In this document: piece by piece, positions 1-10,045 of the stretch
How the letters are laid out: every line of letters starts with the position of its first letter
Numbering within the stretch: the first letter of the stretch is position 1
Assembly: GCF_008634025.1 (NCBI RefSeq)
Contig: NZ_PDCM01000001.1
Location: forward strand, 1-64,000
Direction: 5' to 3'
Source of the DNA: Streptomyces albofaciens JCM 4342
GTDB taxonomy: Bacteria > Actinomycetota > Actinomycetes > Streptomycetales > Streptomycetaceae
DNA: 64,000 nt
The notes under the pieces: generated by a model
The model's database searches: none
What the model saw: only the letters and a program-made list of their open reading frames with translations
Told to the model about the DNA's origin: nothing
Translations under genes and position numbers: made by a program

Positions 1-35
1 TTCGCTTGCCCAACCCGTGCAGGAGGTGACACCCC

Positions 36-550
36 ATGGCGCGCCCCATCACTGACACAGACCGCGCCGGCGGTGCGCCGCTGCATGGACAGGGCAAGGC
101 CCGCAACGAGATCGCCCGCGCCATCGGCGCAGCCCGTGACCCGTGTCCAAGATCGCCGCCGCTTCGAACGGCCTCACCTTCGAGCGGGGCCGAGGTCGTC
201 GCCGCCACCGAAGCGCGTCGCATCGACCTCGCCGCCCGCCGTGCCCAGCTCGCCGAGGCCCTGCACGTCGACGCCGAGCGTCTGCGGGCGCAGCTATGGG
301 AGCCACCACCTACGGGGAGTTCGCGGGCCGCGATGGTGAGTGGCACGAGGCGTACCTCGACAAGCCGAGGTTCGCTGATCAGCGCGCCATCATCGCCGCG
401 GCCGGCACCGCATCCAGCAGTCACTACGCCTCGCCCCGGCCGAGGGCGGCGAGGGCGCCGACCAGTCCGATCGATGCTCGGCACGCTCGGCGAAGCGTTG
501 GCCGCGCCGCCGGCGACCCGGACGACGATGGAGGCGCCGACGGGGGGTGA
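36..550 (+). pseudogene. terS: Terminase small subunit, copy 1, frameshifted
   Basis: Counterpart of the intact gene at 38988-39512. Several small indels break the frame: an extra G near 70, missing bases near 80 and 127, and scrambling near 140. The RBS (aggaggtg) and ATG are intact. The lesions sit at the ragged left end of the sequence and are probably consensus errors. Confidence 0.8.
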
Positions 551-553
551 GCG

Positions 554-1830
554 TTGCTCAACCTCGACGCGCTTCCCCTCTCCGCAAACAGCTTCGCTCG
601 GTCGGGCAGGCCACGGCCCGGATCAACCTGTGGCATGGGTCCGTACGGTCCGGCAAGACGATCGCGTCTCTGCTGCATTCGTCATCGCGGTTGCTACCGC
701 GGGCCCGTCCGGTCTGATCATCGTCTGTGGGCGCAGCCTCCAGACGATCGAGCGCAACGTGCTCGAACCCTGCAAGACCGGGCCCTGTTCGGGCCCTCGC
801 CGGCACATCGTCCACACCGCGGCGCCACCACCGCAACGATTCTCGGGCGCACCGTCCACCTGATCGGTGCCGCCGACGCCCGCGCCGAGGGCAGGCTCCG
901 CGGCCTGACCGCGCAGCTCGCTACGTCGATGAGGCCACCCTGGTCCCGAGGGTTTTTGGACGCAGCTCCTCGCACGTCTGTCCGTGCCGGGCGCGCGCCT
1001 GTACGCGACGACGAACCCGGACTCGCCGCGGCACTGGCTCAAGACGCAGTATCTCGACCGCGTCGGCGAGCTGAACCTGCGCGCGTGGCACTTCCGCCTG
1101 TCCGACAACCCGTCGTTGTCGGCCGAGTACGTCGCCGACCTCGCCGCCGAATACGTCGGTCTGTGGCGACGGCGGATGATCGACGGGGCGTGGTGCGTCG
1201 CTGAGGGCGCCATCTACGACATGTGGGACCAGGCGCGCCACGTCGTCACGGACCTGCCGGACATGCGCCGGTATCACGTCGGCATCGACTACGGCACGAC
1301 GAACCCGTTCGCCGCCGTCCTGTTGGGCGAGGGAGTCGACGGCCGGCTGTACGTGGCCGCCGAGTGGCGCCATGACTCCCGCGCCACGCACCGCAGCATG
1401 ACCGACGCGCAGTACAGCGCCGCCGTACGGGAATGGCTGGCCGAGTGGTCCCACCCGTCCGCCGGCCCGGACGACCAGGGCGTGACGCCGGAGTGGACGT
1501 TCATCGACCCTTCCGCAAAATCGTTTCTCACCCAGTTGTGGCAGGACGGCTACCCCGGCATCGCCCGTGCCTCGAACGAGGTCGCATCCGGCATTCGCTC
1601 TGTGTCGAGCCTGCTCGCCGCCGGCCGCCTGCTCGTACACGAGTCGTGCGAGGGCTGCTCGACGAACTGCCTGGCTACAGCTGGGATCCGAAGGCCACCG
1701 CGCGTGGTGAGGACGCCCCTTGAAGGTCGACGACCACTCGTGCGACGCGTTGCGGTACGTCATCCACTCGACCGCTCACGAGTGGCGCCACCTTCTCACC
1801 GCACCACCGAAGGAGGCTGCCGCCGCGTGA
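554..1830 (+). pseudogene. terL: Terminase large subunit, copy 1, frameshifted
   Basis: Counterpart of the intact TerL at 39516-40802. Single-base losses break it repeatedly in the first 450 bases and again near 1656 and 1720. The central stretch from about 984 to 1650 reads in one frame and matches copy 2 exactly, including the nuclease-domain start (GIDYGTTNPF). Probably the same functional gene read with errors. Confidence 0.8.
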
Positions 1831-2002
1831 TGACTGTCCACATGCCCGTGTCGCTCACCGTCGGCGACCACACCGGCAACCTCGGCACTCTGAGCCTCAC
1901 GCCCCGCGACAACATCGGTGTCTGTATCGCCGACATGCTGCGGGCCGCGCTGAGGCATTCGACCTCGCCGGAGACGGGAGCAGCGACGATGACGCTTCCT
2001 GA
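1830..2002 (+). pseudogene. Small phage protein, copy 1, frameshifted
   Basis: Counterpart of 40802-40975. One C is missing near 1948 in a GCCGC run, which shifts the C-terminal third. The ATG overlaps the terL stop codon as TGATG, as in copy 2. Confidence 0.65.
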
Positions 2003-3458
2003 GAACGGCGCAGCGTGGCCGCCGCCGCAGCTCGCCCCGCTGTACCGCGAGATGCGCGTCGATGACGCGTGGTACTCCGGGGACCGCAAGCGCCTCGCCG
2101 ACATCTACCAGCACCAGCAGAGGCGCGAGGACGGGCGGCGCCGGCTGTGGGCCGCCACCGCCAGCAGCAGCCCGGGCAGCGCGATACCCGCCTGCATATC
2201 CGCTCGCCGGCGACATCGCCACACGTCCGCCGATCTCCTGTTCTCCGAACCGCCCACGTTCACTGTCGACGACGCTGGCACGCAGGATCGGCTTGCGGAC
2301 CTTGTCGAGGCTGGAGGCATCGAGAACACCCTGCTTGAGGCGGCCGAGGTCGCCGCCGCCTCGGCGGCGTGTACCTGCGCGTCACCTGGGATGCCTCCCT
2401 GGCGCCCGGCCGCTGCTGACTGTCGTGCACGCCGACCAGGCCGCGCCCGAATTCCGCTGGGGGCAACTGACCGGCGTCACCTTCTGGCGCGAACTCGCTT
2501 CGACCGAGGCGACCGTGTGGCGCCACCTCGAACGGCATGAGCCCGGCCGCATTCTGCACGGCCTGTACGAGGGCACCGCCGACCGCCTCGGCCGCCGCGT
2601 GCCGCTCACCGAGCACCCCGAGGTCGCCGCCCTCGCCGACTCTCTCGGCCCGAGGGCGACACGATCGAGACCGGCATCGACGAACTCACCGCCGCCTACG
2701 TCCCAACATCAAGCCCAACCGGCGCCACCGCAGGAGCCCGTTCGGCCGCTCCGACTACGCCGCCCGCTTCATGACCTCATGGACGCGCTTGACGAGACGT
2801 GGTCGAGCTGGCTGCGCGACATCCGGCTCGCCCGCGCGCGGCTGATCGTCCCGACGGATACCTGCGCGACCACGGCCCGGGCGCGGCGCGAGCTTCGACG
2901 ACGACCGGGAAATCTGGCAAGCCCTGTCGATCCGCCGACCGAGGGCGGGTCGGGGATCACCTTGTCGCAGTTCGCGATCAGGGTCACCGAACACCAGTCG
3001 ACGGCCGACTCGCTCGTGCAGCAGGCCGTACGGTCCGCCGGGTACTCCGCCCAGTCGTTCGGGCTCGGCGACCAGGGCGGCGCCGTCACCGCGACCGAGG
3101 TCAACGCCCGCGAGCGACGGTCGATGATCACGCGTGACAAGAAGTCGCGCTACTGGCGCCCCGCGCTCGCGCACATCCTGTTCGTCATGCTGCGCCTCGA
3201 CCGTGCGCTGTTCACTCCGAGTCTCGTGGTCGACCGGCCCCGCATCGTGTTCGGGGACGCTGTCAGCGAGGACCCGCAATCGGTCGCACAGACGCTCTCC
3301 CTGCTCCAGCAGGCGCAGGCCGTCAGCACCGACACCAAGGTACGCGCGCTGCATCCGGACTGGGACGACACCGCCGTTGCCGAAGAGGTTGCCCGCATCC
3401 ATGCGGAGACCGGGCAGGCCGCCCCGACCCTGTCGGAGCGTTTCCGCTCGCCGCCTGA
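1989..3458 (+). pseudogene. Portal protein, copy 1, frameshifted
   Basis: Counterpart of the intact portal gene at 40962-42443. About a dozen single-base deletions, mostly in C or G runs (for example near 2150, 2365, 2410, 2650, 2855 and 3425), cut it into pieces in all three frames. No stop arises by substitution in the parts compared by eye. Confidence 0.8.
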
Positions 3459-3470
3459 TCGGGGGTGCAC

Positions 3471-5425
3471 ATGCCCGTGTCCCCGACCAGGTCGAATACC
3501 TCGCCGCGGTGACCGCGGACCTGTACGCCGGTGTCGAGCGGCAGCTGCTCGAACTGTGTGCGCGGCAGCTCGCCGCAGGGCTGGACGCGCCCGGGTGGGC
3601 CGTCGCCAAACTCGCCGCCCTGTCGCCCTTGCGGCGCGCGGCCGACGTGCTGCTTGGCGCCCTCGCCGGGACCGTCGACACCGAGGTACGGCACGCCGTG
3701 GCTGAGGCGTACGACGCCGGCCGCGCCTCCGCCCTCGAAGAACTCGACGCCTTGCCGGATGAGGATCGGCGGACGGTGGCCGAGCGGACCCCGCACGCGC
3801 GGGCCGTCGACCGCCTCGCCGCCGAGACCATCGACACCGTCACCTCGACCACCGCGGCATTCTGCGGGCCGTCGAGGATGGGTATCGGCAGGTTGTTGCC
3901 GAGGTCACCGCGGCGCCCCTGCTCGGCACCGAGACGCGCCGCCAGGCCACGCAGCAGGCCATGCAGCGGTTCGCCGACCGGGGGATCTCCTCGTTCCGGG
4001 ACCGGGCCGGGCGCCGCTGGTCACTGACCGCGTACGCCGAAATGGCGGTGCGCACCAGCGTTGCGCGGGCCGCGACCGAGGCGCACATGACCACCCTCGC
4101 CGACGCGGGCATAGACCTGGTGATCGTCTCCAACTCGCCGCGTGAGTGTCCGCTGTGCCGCCCGTGGGAGCGCCGCATCCTGTCCATTGGCGGGCCGGAC
4201 GGGGCCCGTACGGTCGAGGTCGAGCACGCCCTCGACGACGGCCGCATGATCCGTGTGGACGTGGCCGGGTCGCTCGACGAGGCCCGCCGCGCCGGACTTC
4301 AGCACCCAACTGCCGCCACAGCGTCTCCTCTTACACCCTGGTCTGACGCGCGTTGAGGAGCCGGAGCCGGACCCGGCCGGGTATGAGGCTGGACAGCGGC
4401 AGCGGGCAATCGAGCGGCACATCCGCCGGCACAAGAACCGCGCCGCCGCCGCGACCACGCCCGAGGCCAAACGCGCCGCCGAGGCCAAAGTCAGGCAGTG
4501 GCAAGGCGCCATGCGCGACCACCTCGCCGCACACCCGGACCTCCGCCGTCTGCGCCACCGGGAACAGCCCGGCGCCTCGAACCTGCCCGCCAGGACCAAG
4601 ACCGCGCCGGACGACTTCATGCAGGCCGCCCGCGTGCGCGCCGGTGACGACGGCACGCTGCGGGAGATGTCCGACGACCAGCTCGGCGCCGCCATGCGGC
4701 CCGGCGTGCTCGACGACCGCGCCCGCGACCGAATCGCCACGGAGGCGGACCGCCGCGACCGCGAGGCCCTGCTCGACCGCGTACGGACCGGCGATCTGTC
4801 GGCGGTTGCCGACGACGACCTCGCCGAAGCGATGCGCCACGGGAGGGCCGGCGACCTCGCCCGGATCGCCGCCGAATTCGACCGGCGGTACCCGCCGAGC
4901 CCCTGCCCGCGCCCGCGCGCAGCGGCGACGCCGTCGAGGACCTGATCGCCGACCGCGCCGCCCTCGACGACCTGCTCGCCCCGCCCCGATCCGGACGGGT
5001 GGGCGGCCCTCGCCGATGACGACACCTGGGCCGCACTGGTCGAGCAGGAGCGCGCCGCCCAGCGGACCACGCGCGCGGCACGCCACGCTCCGACGGACGA
5101 GCCGGAGCAGGTCCCGCGCGTCACGCGCCGGGTCGCACGGCAGATGTACGACGAGTACGTAATGCGCCAGTACCTCGCGGCCGAGGAAGACCTACGCGGC
5201 GTACTGCTCAACAAGCAGGCTGAGCAGGCCGGCCACGATCCCGTGTCGCTGTTCTCCGGGCCCGCGCGCATCGCGCACGCCCGCGCCTCCGACGAGCTGC
5301 GGGCATGGTGGGCGGAGCACGGCCGGCTGACACAAGCTGAGTTCATCGAGTCCGTGACCGGTGAACGGCAGCGATGGGCCGAGGGCGCCCGTAAGAACGA
5401 GTCGGACCACCAAAACAAGAGGTGA
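3471..5425 (+). pseudogene. MuF-like minor head protein, copy 1, frameshifted
   Basis: Counterpart of the intact gene at 42456-44417. Deletions near 3480, 3850, 4308, 4335, 4896 and 4980 split the frame. The final part (5144-5425) is intact and identical to copy 2. Confidence 0.8.
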
Positions 5426-5427
5426 GC

Positions 5428-5601
5428 ATGGGAACGCGCGAGCAGGTCATCCGGGCCGTCACCGCCGGGGCCGAGGCCCGACGCCGCGGCGACCGGCCGT
5501 CCACCTGCCCGTACCCGCGTGACTCCCTGCTGCGCTCCGCGTGGATTCGCGGATACACCCGCGCCGCGCCACCCGCGCCCGGCCGCGAAGACGACCAGTA
5601 G
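5428..5601 (+). CDS. Rmf/CrpP-fold small protein, copy 1
   Basis: Intact 57-residue ORF identical to 44420-44593. It has the ribosome-modulation-factor pattern: an A..AG..A helix, then CPYPR, then SAWIRGY. It lies 2 bases after the minor head gene with GAGGTGAGC as ribosome binding site. See the copy 2 entry for its meaning. Confidence 0.65.
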   Translation: MGTREQVIRAVTAGAEARRRGDRPSTCPYPRDSLLRSAWIRGYTRAAPPAPGREDDQ

Positions 5602-5622
5602 CACCACCCACCGACACACCCC

Positions 5623-5647
5623 GGGGCCCGCCAGGCGCGGGCCCTTT
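5623..5647 (+). terminator. Hairpin before scaffold gene, copy 1
   Basis: GGGGCCCGC pairs with GCGGGCCC followed by TTT. One C is missing relative to copy 2 (44615-44640). It lies between the Rmf-like gene and the scaffold gene and may be a partial terminator. Confidence 0.55.
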
Positions 5648-5698
5648 CGTATGCCCGCACGCCCGCCCGGCGCGGGCCCAGCACCAGGAGCACCACGC

Positions 5699-6306
5699 AT
5701 GAGCGAGACCGGCACCGCCAGCGGACAGCAGGGCGCGCCCAGCGCCGACGCCGGGGGCACCCCGCCCGCGGCACCGCCGAACAGCCCTCCGACCGCGCCG
5801 GCCGACAACGCCCCCACGGCCCCGGCCGCCGACCCGGCCGCCGAGCAGCGCGTGAGCGCCGCCGAGCAGGCAGCCCAGCAGGCCGCCACCGAGCGCGACG
5901 ACCTGCTCGCCGCTCTGCGCAAGGTCCTCGACCCGGAGGGCGCCGACGGCGAAGCCGACCCGGCACGTCTGGCCGAGCAGGCCGCCGCCGAGCGCGACCA
6001 GGCCGCGCCGAGGCGCGGCAGCTCCGTGTCGAGCTGGCCGCGCACCAGGCCGCGCACACCGCCGGCGCCGACCCGCCCGCCTGCTCGACTCCCGCACCGT
6101 CGCGCAGCAGCTCGCCGACCTCGACCCGACGACAAGGCTTTCGGCGACAAGCTCGCCGAGGTGATCAAGACCGCCGTTGAAGCCGCCCGCACCTGCGCGC
6201 CGCCGCTCCCGGTCCGGCCAAGGGCGGCGCCGACTTCACCGGCACCACGCCCGAGCGTCGGCCCGCCACCCTGCATGACGCCATCGCCGCCCGCCTCGGC
6301 GGCTGA
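5699..6306 (+). pseudogene. Scaffold protein, copy 1, frameshifted
   Basis: Counterpart of the intact gene at 44692-45303. Single-base deletions near 6003, 6070, 6128 and 6188 break the C-terminal half. The Pro/Ala-rich N-terminus and the coiled-coil start are intact. Confidence 0.75.
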
Positions 6307-6326
6307 ACCACTGGAGACACCCGCCC

Positions 6327-7306
6327 ATGGCTATCACCCTCGCCGACGCCAAGCTGAACACGCAGGACGACATCGACCTCATGGTGATTGATGAGTTCCG
6401 CAAGTCGAGTTGGCTGCTCGACAACCTGACCTTCGATGATGTCGTGAACCCCGCCGGGGGCGGCGCGACGCTCACCTACGGATACACCCGACTCGTCACT
6501 GAGCGCGGCGCCGCCTTCCGCCCGCTGAACTCGGAGTACAGCACCGAGCAGGCCAAGCGGACCCGCGCGAGCGTCGACCTTGCGGTACTTGGCGGCGCGT
6601 TCGAGATCGACCGCGTCCTGTCCAACCTCGGCCCGCCGCCACCGCGGAAACCACCTTCCAGATGAACCAGACGATCAAGAGCGCGCGGGCGTTCTTCTCC
6701 GACCAGGTCATCAACGGCACCCGCAACACAGCGACCGCCACAGGATTCGAGGGCCTTTCCAAGATCCTCACCGGGTCCGCCACCGAATACAAGCCGGCCG
6801 CCGACTGGTCGACCCCCGCCGACCAGGCCGCCGCACACAACGCCCTCGACTCCCTCGACGAATTCCTCGGCCTGCTGGACGACACCCCGAGCGCGCTGCT
6901 CGGCAACAAGAAGACCATCGCCCGCGTACGCAGCCTCGCCCGCCGGGCCGGCTACTACACCCGCAGCGAGAACGCGTTCGGGCAGACCGTCGAGGCGTAC
7001 AACGGCATCCCGTTTGTGGACCTGGGCGCCAAGGCTGGCAGCGCCGACCCCGTGATCGGCATCGACGCCAAGACCGGCACCACCGACCTGTACGCCGTCC
7101 GCCTCGGCCTCGACGGTTTCCACGGTGTCTCGACCGTCGGCAGCAACCTGGTACGGCAGTGGCTCCCGGACTTCGCCACCGCCGGCGCCGTCAAGAAGGG
7201 CGAGGTGGAACTCGGTCCGGTTGCCGTCGCGCTCAAGGCGACGAAGGCCGCCGCTGTGTGGCGCGGCATCAAGGTCAACCAGGGCACCGGCACCGGCGGG
7301 GCGTAA
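6327..7306 (+). pseudogene. Major capsid protein, copy 1, one frameshift
   Basis: Counterpart of 45324-46304. A single C is missing near 6633 (GGCCCGCC here, GGCCCCGCC in copy 2), ending the first frame at 6665. The remaining 214 codons (6662-7306) match copy 2 exactly. Confidence 0.85.
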
Positions 7307-7311
7307 CGTTC

Positions 7312-7705
7312 ATGCGCCGCCCTACGCCACGCCCGAACAGCTCGCCGCGTGGACCGGGACCGCTGCACCGGACGACGCCGAGCGGCTGCTCGCCCGCGCG
7401 TCCGAGGACATCGATTCGGCCCTGCTGACCGCCGTGTATCCGGTCGACGCGGACGGCGACCCCACCGACCCGACGACCGCCGAAGTCCTCGCCCGCGCCA
7501 CCTGCGCACAGGTCGAATACTGGGCCTCCGCTGGCACCGACGGCACCGGCGCAGGCGATCACTGGGACTCCGTATCGATCGGGCCCGTCAGCCTGTCGGG
7601 GCGCACCGCGCGCCCGCCGGCCGCGACCGGGGTGGAGTTGGCGCCGCGCGCCGACCGCATCCTGCGCCGCGCCGGACTGACCCGGGCCGGGTGATCGCGT
7701 GGTGA
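7312..7705 (+). pseudogene. Head-tail connector, copy 1, frameshifted
   Basis: Counterpart of 46310-46705. One C is lost straight after the start (codon 3-4) and another near 7682. The middle reads through as in copy 2. The stop overlaps the next gene's GTG as GTGA. Confidence 0.75.
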
Positions 7706-8022
7706 CCCGCGTGCCCGAGGTACTGCTGCGCCACCGCATCACGGTCGAGCCGTACGCGGGGGAGAGCGCCTACGGGCCCCAGTACCGCCACGCCATCCCG
7801 AACGTGCCCGCGATGATCGACGAGACGGCCCGCATGGTGCGAGCCCCGGACGGTCGGCAGGTCACCGCCTCGGCAACGATCGTCGCCGGCCCCCTGCTCG
7901 ACTGCCCGCCCGGCAGCCGCATCACGCTCCCCGACGGGCGCACCACCACCGCGATCACCACCGCCCACCACACCGCGCCCGGTCTGCCGGTGCCCGCCTG
8001 CACGGAGGTGACCTGCGAATGA
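7702..8022 (+). CDS. Head closure / connector protein, copy 1
   Basis: A 106-residue protein in the position of the head-closure connector, after the adaptor and before the gp10-like protein. The start is GTG at 7702, inside a GTGA overlap with the preceding stop; a GTG one codon earlier is possible. It ends in an ATGA overlap with the next gene, the tight translational coupling typical of phage head-tail connectors. Function is inferred from gene order and size. Identical to 46702-47022. Confidence 0.7.
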   Translation: MTRVPEVLLRHRITVEPYAGESAYGPQYRHAIPNVPAMIDETARMVRAPDGRQVTASATIVAGPLLDCPPGSRITLPDGRTTTAITTAHHTAPGLPVPACTEVTCE

Positions 8023-8372
8023 GCGGACCGCGCGCCGAACTGAACTGGAACGGGGCCGCCGTCAGCGAGGCACTGCGGCAGGCCGCCACCCGCGGCGCCC
8101 TGCTCGGCGCCGAACACGTCCTCCAGCTCAGCCGCCAGCTGGTGCCGATCGAGGAGGGCACCCTCGAACGAAGCGGCGCGACCAGTGTGGACGCGCGCCG
8201 CCGTACGGCCGCGGTGTCGTACGACACCCCGTACGCCCGCCGCGTGCACGAGGACATGACCGCCCGGCACGACCCCGGCCGCACCGCCAAGTACCTCGAA
8301 CGCGTCCTGCCGGGCTCGACCGACACCGTGCAGGCGTTGATCGCCGCACAGGTCCGGCGGGCGCTGCGCTGA
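8019..8372 (+). CDS. HK97 gp10-like neck/tail protein, copy 1
   Basis: A 117-residue protein with the HK97-gp10-like signature: VPIEEGTLERSG at about residues 47-58, then the YDTPYARRVHE motif near 70-80. Proteins of this family sit at the head-tail joint or help complete the tail. Its ATG overlaps the preceding stop, and its stop is followed directly by the next ATG. Identical to 47019-47372. Confidence 0.75.
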   Translation: MSGPRAELNWNGAAVSEALRQAATRGALLGAEHVLQLSRQLVPIEEGTLERSGATSVDARRRTAAVSYDTPYARRVHEDMTARHDPGRTAKYLERVLPGSTDTVQALIAAQVRRALR

Positions 8373-8802
8373 TGTCCTACACCGTCGACCTGCTCGACGG
8401 TCTCGCCCGCCTGCTCGACACCGCAGGCGTCGGCACCTACCGGCCCGACGGCGTGTACGCGGCCGGCGAGACCGCCATCACCATTGCCGCCACTCCTCCC
8501 GTGCCCGACCGGGTCATCTGCCTGTCCGCGTACCCGGTCGAGGAGTCCGCGGCCCTGACCGACACCACCACCGGCATACAGGTGCGCACCCGCGCCGGGC
8601 CGGACCCGCGCGAAGTCGACGCCCTCGACGACCAGGTGCTCGACGTGCTGCACGGCTCCGGCCCCACCACTGGGGCGCGGCATGGGTGCAGCTCATCTAC
8701 CGCAACTCGGCCGCCCCGATCGGCGCCGACGGCTCCGGGCGCGCGGAGCGCAGCAGCAACTACTACGCCCGCGCCCACCGCGCGGCCCGACATCTGGAAT
8801 AG
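8372..8802 (+). pseudogene. Tail terminator / minor capsid-like protein, copy 1, frameshifted
   Basis: Counterpart of the intact 143-codon gene at 47372-47803. One C is missing near 8664 (GGCCCCACC versus GGCCCCCACC), which changes the frame for the last third. The rest is identical. Confidence 0.75.
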
Positions 8803-8811
8803 GAGGCGCCA

Positions 8812-9336
8812 GTGAGCACCCCGACGCCGCCGGCCGAGACGATCACCGCGCTTGCGCGCCGGTACCGGTGCGAGATCGACATGAGCACGGACGGCACCAC
8901 CCCCGCTTGGACGCTGCTACCCGGCATCACCGAGTTCGCGCCGAAGATCGAACCCACACAGCAGGAGTCGACGACGTACGACGCCGAGGGGTGGGTCGAG
9001 CAGACCGTGACCATGCTCGCCTGGTCGATCGAGACGACCATCGCGCACCGCGCCCACCCGACCACCGGCGTTTTCAACGCCGTGCAGGAACGTTTGCGCA
9101 AGGCATCGATGGCGTTCGGTGCTGGCTCGTATGTGCGGGTGCGGTACTACGACCGCAACGGCGCCCCGGACGCCTACCAGGGCACGGCCCTGGTCACCTG
9201 GGAGCCGGACGGCGGCGGCGCCGACGAACTCGACACCGTCAAGATCACACTCACCGGGTCGGGCCCGCTGACCGAGATCACCAACCCCGCCGCTGGAACC
9301 GGCAAGACGCTGACCCCTGAGAAGGGGGCCGCGTAA
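8812..9336 (+). CDS. Major tail tube protein, copy 1
   Basis: A 174-residue protein translated from GTG with an excellent AGGAGG five bases upstream, as expected for an abundant structural protein. It lies directly before the two-frame tail chaperone genes and the tape measure, the standard place of the tail tube gene in siphoviruses. The middle (residues 40-140) alternates hydrophobic and polar residues as in beta-rich tube subunits. Identical to 47813-48337. Confidence 0.8.
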   Translation: MSTPTPPAETITALARRYRCEIDMSTDGTTPAWTLLPGITEFAPKIEPTQQESTTYDAEGWVEQTVTMLAWSIETTIAHRAHPTTGVFNAVQERLRKASMAFGAGSYVRVRYYDRNGAPDAYQGTALVTWEPDGGGADELDTVKITLTGSGPLTEITNPAAGTGKTLTPEKGAA

Positions 9337-9821
9337 TGGCGTTCAAGGAACTCGGCGAACTCCTCGACGAGACCCTGCAACTCCCCGTCGCAGGCACCGT
9401 CTACACCGTGCCCGCCCCGTCCGCCGAGGTCGGCCTGCGGGTGCAGGCGATCATCAACGCGGCGGCGGTCGCCGCCGACGGCGGACGCGTCGACGAGCAG
9501 GTACTCGGCGACGCGGCCGAGCGCGACCTGTTCCGCGACGTGCTCGGCACCGCGCACGGTCAGATGGTGGCCGACGGCGTGCCGTGGCCCGCCCTCAAAC
9601 ACTCGGCGATCACGGCCATGGTGTGGATCGCGCAGGACAAGGCCGCCGCCGAAGCGTTCTGGAACTCCGGCGGCGACCCAAACCGCTTGGCCCCGAATCG
9701 GGCGGAGCGTCGGGCCCGGTCGGGCGCGGCGAAGTCGACCCCGAATCGGGGCTCTACGAGTGGTACGAGTGGCCCGAAGGCCAGGCCCCGCCCCGCGGGC
9801 AAGGGCCGCGCGCCGCGCTGA
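9336..9821 (+). CDS. Tail assembly chaperone, short form (gpG-like), copy 1
   Basis: A 161-residue protein between the tail tube and tape measure genes. Its ATG overlaps the tube gene stop (TAATG). In siphoviruses this position encodes a chaperone pair that coats the tape measure during tail assembly, made as a short form and a -1 frameshift fusion. The zero frame runs into a basic, low-complexity tail after the slippery site near codon 115, typical of the unshifted product. Identical to 48337-48822. Confidence 0.8.
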   Translation: MAFKELGELLDETLQLPVAGTVYTVPAPSAEVGLRVQAIINAAAVAADGGRVDEQVLGDAAERDLFRDVLGTAHGQMVADGVPWPALKHSAITAMVWIAQDKAAAEAFWNSGGDPNRLAPNRAERRARSGAAKSTPNRGSTSGTSGPKARPRPAGKGRAPR

Positions 9822-10039
9822 CGTGGCGCCGCATCCTCGACGAGTGGCCGCTCGTCGAGGCGGACCTGCACGAGGTCTACGGCATCGACCTGGGCGCCCC
9901 CGGCATCCTGCGGGCCCGTTCCTGGCGCTGGCTGCGCCTGCGCATCCTCGGCCTGCTCTCCGCTGAATCGCGGCTGGCCCGAACGCTCGCCCCCTCGCAA
10001 GACGCTCCCGCACCGGGAGGCACGACCCCCCGGAGGTGA
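9336..10039 (+). CDS. Tail assembly chaperone, -1 frameshift fusion (gpGT-like), copy 1
   Basis: The heptamer CCCAAAC at 9677-9683 is placed as C CCA AAC in the zero frame, the canonical X XXY YYZ arrangement. Slipping back one base leads into an open frame ending at 10039, giving about 234 residues. The new C-terminal part contains WRRILDEWPLVEADLHEVYG, a well-folded-looking segment unlike the basic tail of the short form. The fusion ends 6 bases before the tape measure start. Copy 2: 48337-49040. Confidence 0.8.
9677..9683 (+). promoter_or_regulatory. Programmed -1 ribosomal slippery heptamer, copy 1
   Basis: CCCAAAC read as GAC CCA AAC in the zero frame. GC-rich sequence downstream could form a stimulatory structure, but no single clear stem was identified. 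Confidence 0.75.
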
Positions 10040-10045
10040 GCGCCC

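Noticed and set aside
1..8802. Copy 1 as a decaying prophage remnant
   Set aside because: No evident substitutions accompany the frameshifts, and the indels cluster toward the sequence end. Decay would also give point changes and spread evenly.
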